From Erythrophleum ivorense (Eukaryota > Streptophyta > Magnoliopsida > Fabales > Fabaceae): DNA of 64,000 bases. How positions within the stretch are numbered: position 1 is the stretch's first letter; every line of letters starts with the position of its first letter. This document shows, one piece after another, positions 59,371 to 64,000 of this stretch. The position numbers and the translations under genes are program-made. The notes beneath the pieces are model-generated. The model saw only the letters and a program-made list of their open reading frames with translations, was not told the DNA's origin and searched no databases. The DNA is taken from assembly GCA_026724425.1 (NCBI GenBank), contig JAIUCV010001138.1, positions 62,001 through 126,000 on the forward strand. The letters run 5' to 3'.

Positions 59371-60488
59371 TCAGTTATGTGTTTGCAGGTTGAAAATAAG
59401 ATTTTTTGCTAATCCAAACTCGACAGTGTCAGAGAAGGAGCATTGACTGGGCAAGGAAGACAAGAATGGCTTGAAAAATACCCTTGGATGCACCTCAATT
59501 TCAGGTATCTTTCTCTTGTTAATAAAACCTGTAAAGAAAGGGAATTCATTTTCATTAAATTCCACATGTCTTGACATGAAAACTCTCCCAGTAGGACTAA
59601 GACATTTATATTCTTTGTGAGTATTGCTATAACCAAGAAAAACACATTTGGTAGTTCGAAATTGTAGTTTATGTTGATTATAGGCTCTAAGACATGGGTA
59701 ACATGCTGAACCAAACACTTTCAGCCTTTCATAGTCAGGATACTTTCTAAATAACTTCATGTAAGGTGATGTTCCACCTAATATAGGAGTTGGCAATCTG
59801 TTAATTAGCTCTGTAGCTGTATGAAAAGCCTTCCATCAATAGTAAAATGGCATTTTAGCTTGTGCCAATAGAGTTAAACCAGTTTCAACTATATACCTGT
59901 GTTTCATTTCTACTCTTCCATTTTGAGGTGAAGTATGTGGACAAGAATGCCTAAACAATATACCAGAATCCTATAACACTTTAAAAAGGTTGTGTACTCA
60001 CCACCCCAATCACTTTGTACAATCTTAATCTTGTTATCAAATTGTCTTTCTACAAATTGTTTGAATTGAACAAACATTGAAAGAGCTTCATCCTTAGTTT
60101 TTAAAGGAAAAATCCATGAGTATCTGCTATAATCATCCAGAAATAGGACATAATATCGAAACCCATTCATAGAGATTAGTGGTGATGGTCCCCACAAGTC
60201 TGTATGTATCAATTTAAGAGGTTGTGAAGCATGAGAATGAGAGATCTTAAATGGAAGAGAGTGAGACTTTCTAAATTTACATGATTCACAAAACATAAGT
60301 GTACTATTAGAGGAAATTCTCAGATTACATTCACTAATAACTTGATTCAAGACTCTCTCATTGGGATGACCAAGTCTACAATGCCATAAATTTTTATCAC
60401 TACTACTTCTAAAATTATTCTTGTCATGTGAGATTGTTTCTTCTTCTTCAGTAGAGAGCACCAACTCTGAACCTTCAGGAAAATTCAC
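59371..60488 (-). pseudogene. Copia integrase
   Basis: The frame 60488-59910 begins with the zinc-binding LWHCRLGHPNERVLNQVI...CESCKFRKSHSLPF (HHCC), then HTDLWGPSPLISMNGFRYYVLFLDDYSRYSWIFPLK with the first catalytic Asp, and VQSDWGGEYTTF with the second. A frameshift follows near 59945; HTSPQNGR continues in another frame with the catalytic Glu region. The C-terminal frame 59796-59371 has PTPILGGTSPYMKLF, LKVFGSACYPCLR and KCVFLGYS, typical of copia. Confidence 0.9.
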
Positions 60489-60870
60489 TTTCTAAGCATT
60501 CACCTTATAGAGACCACCATCACTTCTCACTCCTTCCAATAACGTCTGTTTTATCCCCTGTTCCTTAACAAGAGCTCCAGTAGAGGTAATTAAAACCATA
60601 GCATCATTGTCATCTGAAATTTTAGGAACACTTAGTAAATTTTTCTTTGCCTTAGGAGCATAAAGAATGTTCCGAAGAGTTACAGACCTGTTAAGGACAT
60701 TCTGTATTCTAGATGACCCTATTTGTTCCACAAGGAGACTGTTACCATTAGCAACAAATAGTTTTATCTTACCAGTTGTATTCACTGGGTTATCTAGATG
60801 TATTACATCATTGGTGACATGGCTTGTTGCTCTACTATCAAGGTACTAGGACTCATCATTGATAGTTTCA
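60489..60870 (-). pseudogene. Copia protease and GAG-pre-integrase segment
   Basis: The frame 60785-60492 carries KIKLFVANGNSLLVEQIGSS, VTLRNILYAPKAKKNLLSVPKI and GLYKVNA, the region between protease and integrase. Just upstream the active-site segment reads S*YLDSRATSHVT: Trp changed to TAG (60846-60848) and the catalytic DSG turned to DSR (codon 60831-60833). Confidence 0.85.
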
Positions 60871-61856
60871 AGAATAGCATAGAATGTTGAATCAAAGCTT
60901 GAACGACTACCATTAGAGAACCTGCGACCACCATCATTGAGACTGAAGTTAAGGTCATACCAATGAAAGTATGTCTTAACAGTGTGCCCAGGCTTTTCAC
61001 ATAGTTGGCATATGTTTCGTCCACCACGACTAGATCTGCCTCGACCATGGAAACCTCATGCATTACGACTACCACGCCAATTGCCATGGGAAGAACCAGA
61101 GAAATCCATTCAAGCAAAGTTAGTAAACTGATTTGAAATATTAAGCTACGAGAATTGGCTAAGTTGTTCCAGCTGATTCTTGAAGGTAAGAAGAGAGGAT
61201 TGAAAGTCAATTCATGTCATATCTTCTTTAGTAGATGAAAGCTGGACTACAATGGGGTTGTAGTCCCCATCGAGGCCAGCTAGCACTTGAAGAATTAAGT
61301 TAGATAATGAAACAGGACTACCAACGAGAGCAAGACTTTTTGAAATATTCTTCATCTTCATAAGGTACTCCTCCATGCACATTGCACCCTTCCTAGTGCG
61401 TTGCAACTTTGCTCACAGCATAAGGATATGAGCTTTGTTCTGAGCTCTAGCGATTTCATGTGCTGCATGCCAAAGCCCAGCTGAGGTAGAAACTTGAGTC
61501 ATCTGGGAGGAGATATCAAGGGTTATAGTGTTAAGAAGCTAACCAAACAGCAATTGGTCAGCCGAGACCCAGTCATCAAATTCTGGGTTAATCTTGGTTT
61601 TATCATTTTAAGTGATAAATTGAGATGGGCAAGCCTTAGTGCCATTAATGAAACCTTCTAACTTGTAACCTTTGATGATTGGCAGAATATGAGTCTGCCA
61701 TACAGCGAAATTGGTCCTATCCAACTTGACAGAACATGCTTGAGCTAGGGTATTTGACGCCATAGGACTCTTGGTAAGATTAGTTACTGAAATGAGAGAA
61801 CTAGAGGAAGCATTCGGTGTCCCAGGAGTAAAAGGAAAGGCATTGTCATTAGCCAT
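60871..61856 (-). pseudogene. Copia gag
   Basis: Starts with ATG at 61856. Frame 61856-61608 has VKLDRTNFAVWQTHILPIIKGYKLEGFI, the conserved start of copia gag (compare L-x-x-x-N-F-x-x-W). Frame 61406-61212 has RTRKGAMCMEEYLMKMKNISKSLALVGSPVS and ILAGLD-like codons of the UBN2-type core. A zinc knuckle CQLCEKPGHTVKTY near 61015-60975 has its last Cys replaced by Tyr. Stops and shifts interrupt it. Confidence 0.85.
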
Positions 61857-61857
61857 G

Positions 61858-64000
61858 TGACGATTATGTCGTTCAATCTCAAATAAAACTAGGAAGCGGA
61901 ATAAATTTTTATAGTTAATGGTGCAATCCTAAGTTATCTCCCTTGGAGTTTATGCCTTAATTTGTTTATGGAAAGGTTATTCTAAGTATTGCTACTGAAA
62001 CTTAATTTGGGGTTGAAGTACTAGAATTAAATTGAACTAAATTTATTTGACAAAAATCAAAACAAACTTAAAACTAGATGAGATGATCAACTGAGAGAAT
62101 ATGGTAGCTAGCTTTGCTTTGGACTCCCTAGAATTCAATTATCCTTGCCCTTGATTTAGTTTACCAAAATTGGAATCAATTCCTTACTTTTTAGTATATT
62201 CCTTATAAAAAATTCTTGAATAACCATCCAAGACTCAATTTATTAATTATACAAGGAATTTGCAACCAAAAGAATCCTTGAATAACTAATTGATTGAATT
62301 AAGAACAAGAACACACTTTAACCAAATTTAAGCACATGCACAATTTACTTAGGATACTAATTTACCAATTAGATTAATTAATTCCTCAAACCTTTGCATA
62401 CAATTTCTAGTTAATTATTCTAATAACCATTGTATTAATCAACCTAAAATCAAGAGGAATTTGAAAGTAAATTTGCACTTTAATTCTGGAATTTTATAAG
62501 CATATGATGATCAAATTAAAATTCCAAAATCAAATTCAATTCATAAAACAAATTAACAAAATTTCAGCAACTAAATTCCTAAATCAATTAACTAAACCTA
62601 GTCAAATTAATCAAAGATTTAATGTTGGAAATTAAAAGACATAGTAAGGAATAATTATCCAATTTTGTGGGAGAAGATGGAGCTCAAATCTTCATCTAGG
62701 AGCTTCCAATTTTCAGCTAGCCACCATGATTAATTCAAGCTGCCGTGGAGGTTTTTATTGAAGAAGAGTTGATGGGATTAGCCATGGATAAATCATGAAG
62801 AAAAACTGCTCCCTGGACGTTCTCCCTGGCTCTCCTCTTCTTCGTTGCAAACCACCCTTTTCTGCTCCTCTTCCTCGTTCAAAAGCACGCCCTTGTTTGA
62901 TGAGTGGATGCATCTATATATAGGTGAGAATTTGCTGAGAGTTTGAGTCGTGATTGGATGGAACCGTGCGAAGGGATCAGAGGCGTGAATGAGTGAAAGA
63001 GACGTGCTGAATTGAAGCTTCCTTCTCTTAAAAATCACGTGCTCAGCTTCTTTGTTTTCATGCGTTTTTCAGCATTTTCTACATGCTCTTCTTCACGTCT
63101 CCTGCCCTTTTTTTTTATTCATGTTTACTTATTTTATAAATATATGATGGGCCCCACTTCCTTTTTATATTGAATATAATATCAATATTCATGCAAGCAT
63201 TCCCACGTCCAGCTTCCTCTTCGTGTTTCTGCTTCTCTCATGCAAAATCACGTTGGCTTCAGCGTTTTTTTTCTGCCCAGTTTCTTCGTTCTTTTCTGCC
63301 CAGTTTATTCGTTCTGCTCGAGTTCAGCTCCAGCATGTTCTTAGCTTCTTCTTTCTTAATTCTCCAGCTCGAGTTTCTTCTTTCCAGCGTGATATCCAGC
63401 TTCTCAGAACAGTAACCCTCAGGTCCAGCGTTGCTTCTTCTGCATCTTATCCCTCTCGTGCAGCTCGTCCAGCTCTTGCATGTTCTCTTCTCCTTAGCTT
63501 CATGCAACTCCTTCATCCATCCAAGCTTGTGTTTGTTTGCTCATCTCCAGCTCTCAAGCTTCAGCGTCCTCCAGCACGTACTCTTCTTTTGCATGTTTCC
63601 TGAAGCTTTCCAGTATTTTTCTTGTGCGTTGATTCACTCCAAACCTCCTTTAACTCGTTGCCCTTTCCACGTGATTTCTTCTTCCTTTTCTGCATGTATT
63701 TTTTGTGTTCTGGGAGTTCTTTTTGTGTGTCACGAGCTCAGCCAGTAGCTCCCTGTTTCTGCATGTTCTGAAGTTTCCAAACATTCCAGCGTCTTCTTCA
63801 ATTGCTTCCCACGTGTTTTTCTCCTTCTCTCATGCATCCAGCCCGAATGAATGAAGAAGCTTCCTTCTTTCTCGCTTGAACTCCAGCCACGTACTGCTCC
63901 TGTGTGTTCATTTAATCCATTTCACATGCTTCTTCACATTTTTTTTTGCTTATTTCTACTGCAACCACGTTATTTCTTTCATTTAATTGCTCAGCTTCTT
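61858..64000 (-). mobile_element. Athila-type LTR, minus strand, running off the window
   Basis: The plus strand starts TGACGATTATGTCG, the complement of an Athila LTR end; it follows the LTR at 44630 closely ('caatctcaaataaaactagg', 'gaattcaattatccttgc', 'aacctagtcaaattaat' blocks). Its other end is beyond 64000. CCATG at 61853-61857 would be the left target duplication. A minus-strand TATA-like box lies at 62913-62923. It is either a solo LTR or the 3' end of an element; the window does not say. The frames at 63170-63748 are Ser/Phe/Leu-rich LTR translations. Confidence 0.85.
62913..62923 (-). promoter_or_regulatory. Putative LTR TATA box
   Basis: The minus strand reads CCTATATATAGATG, a good plant TATA box, within the Athila LTR. 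Inferred from sequence only. Confidence 0.35.

Larger units (their letters stand above)
57305..61857 (-). mobile_element. Ty1/copia retrotransposon (5' LTR missing)
   Basis: Minus-strand order from high to low coordinate: gag, GAG-pre-integrase/protease, integrase, RT, RNase H, polypurine tract, 3' LTR. Integrase before RT defines Ty1/copia. The gag with zinc knuckle, the SDWGGEY integrase motif and the small LTR suggest an Ale/Retrofit-like plant lineage, at low certainty. It sits in the Athila 3' LTR and is cut one base upstream of the gag ATG by another Athila LTR, removing 5' LTR and primer site from view. Confidence 0.9.

Noticed and set aside
63170..63748. Overlapping Phe/Ser-rich frames at the right edge
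   Set aside because: Part of the minus-strand Athila LTR; not conserved in the related LTR at 44630.

Overview
The window is nuclear DNA of a flowering plant, probably a eudicot; the sequence does not identify the species. It is AT-rich and almost wholly made of nested, decayed LTR retrotransposons, as in pericentromeric or other gene-poor plant heterochromatin. I found no host protein gene, rRNA, tRNA or CRISPR array. Plant origin rests on the element families: Tekay/Del-type chromoviruses with an initiator-Met tRNA primer site and chromodomain, Athila-type Ty3/gypsy with an Asp-tRNA primer site and Athila-like gag and protease, and one plant-type Ty1/copia element.

Layout. 1-4761: two nested long LTRs of one non-coding family (here 'family A'), then the 3' part of an Athila-type LTR. 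4762-17445: a minus-strand Tekay-like element (element a), made of RT, protease, gag, primer site and 5' LTR; its RT is split by a 3.6-kb solo LTR (5493-9089) and its 5' LTR by another (14181-17076). 17446-24030: a family A LTR in opposite orientation, split by a Tekay LTR plus a stub of its internal region (element c). 24031-27145: the 3' half of a minus-strand Athila-like element with no pol between its acidic ORF and its 3' end (element X). 27146-33825: Tekay-like element b, with 3' LTR, chromodomain, integrase, RNase H, RT, broken protease and gag zinc knuckle. 33826-37768: a collapsed Athila LTR/primer-site/LTR block, perhaps the 5' end of X. 37769-40633: two more family A LTR pieces.

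40634 to about 57304 is a nearly complete plus-strand Athila-type element: 5' LTR, Asp-tRNA primer site, gag, protease, acidic linker, RT, RNase H, integrase, 3' UTR and the start of the 3' LTR. It carries two solo LTR insertions with target duplications, two frame-breaking tandem duplications (periods 242 and 95 bp), and a minus-strand Ty1/copia element inserted into its 3' LTR (57305-61857). The copia element is cut one base upstream of its gag ATG by a further Athila-type LTR that runs off the window.

Nothing looks able to move by itself. Gag-pol once supplied particle, protease, RT/RNase H and integrase for each element, but every set carries stops, frameshifts or lost catalytic residues. 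Many stops are TGG-to-TAG or CAA-to-TAA changes, as expected from deamination of methylated cytosine. The most notable items are element X, a pol-less Athila derivative with a roughly 1.6-kb acidic reading frame still in one frame, and arrays of short palindrome-like motifs inside the long LTRs.
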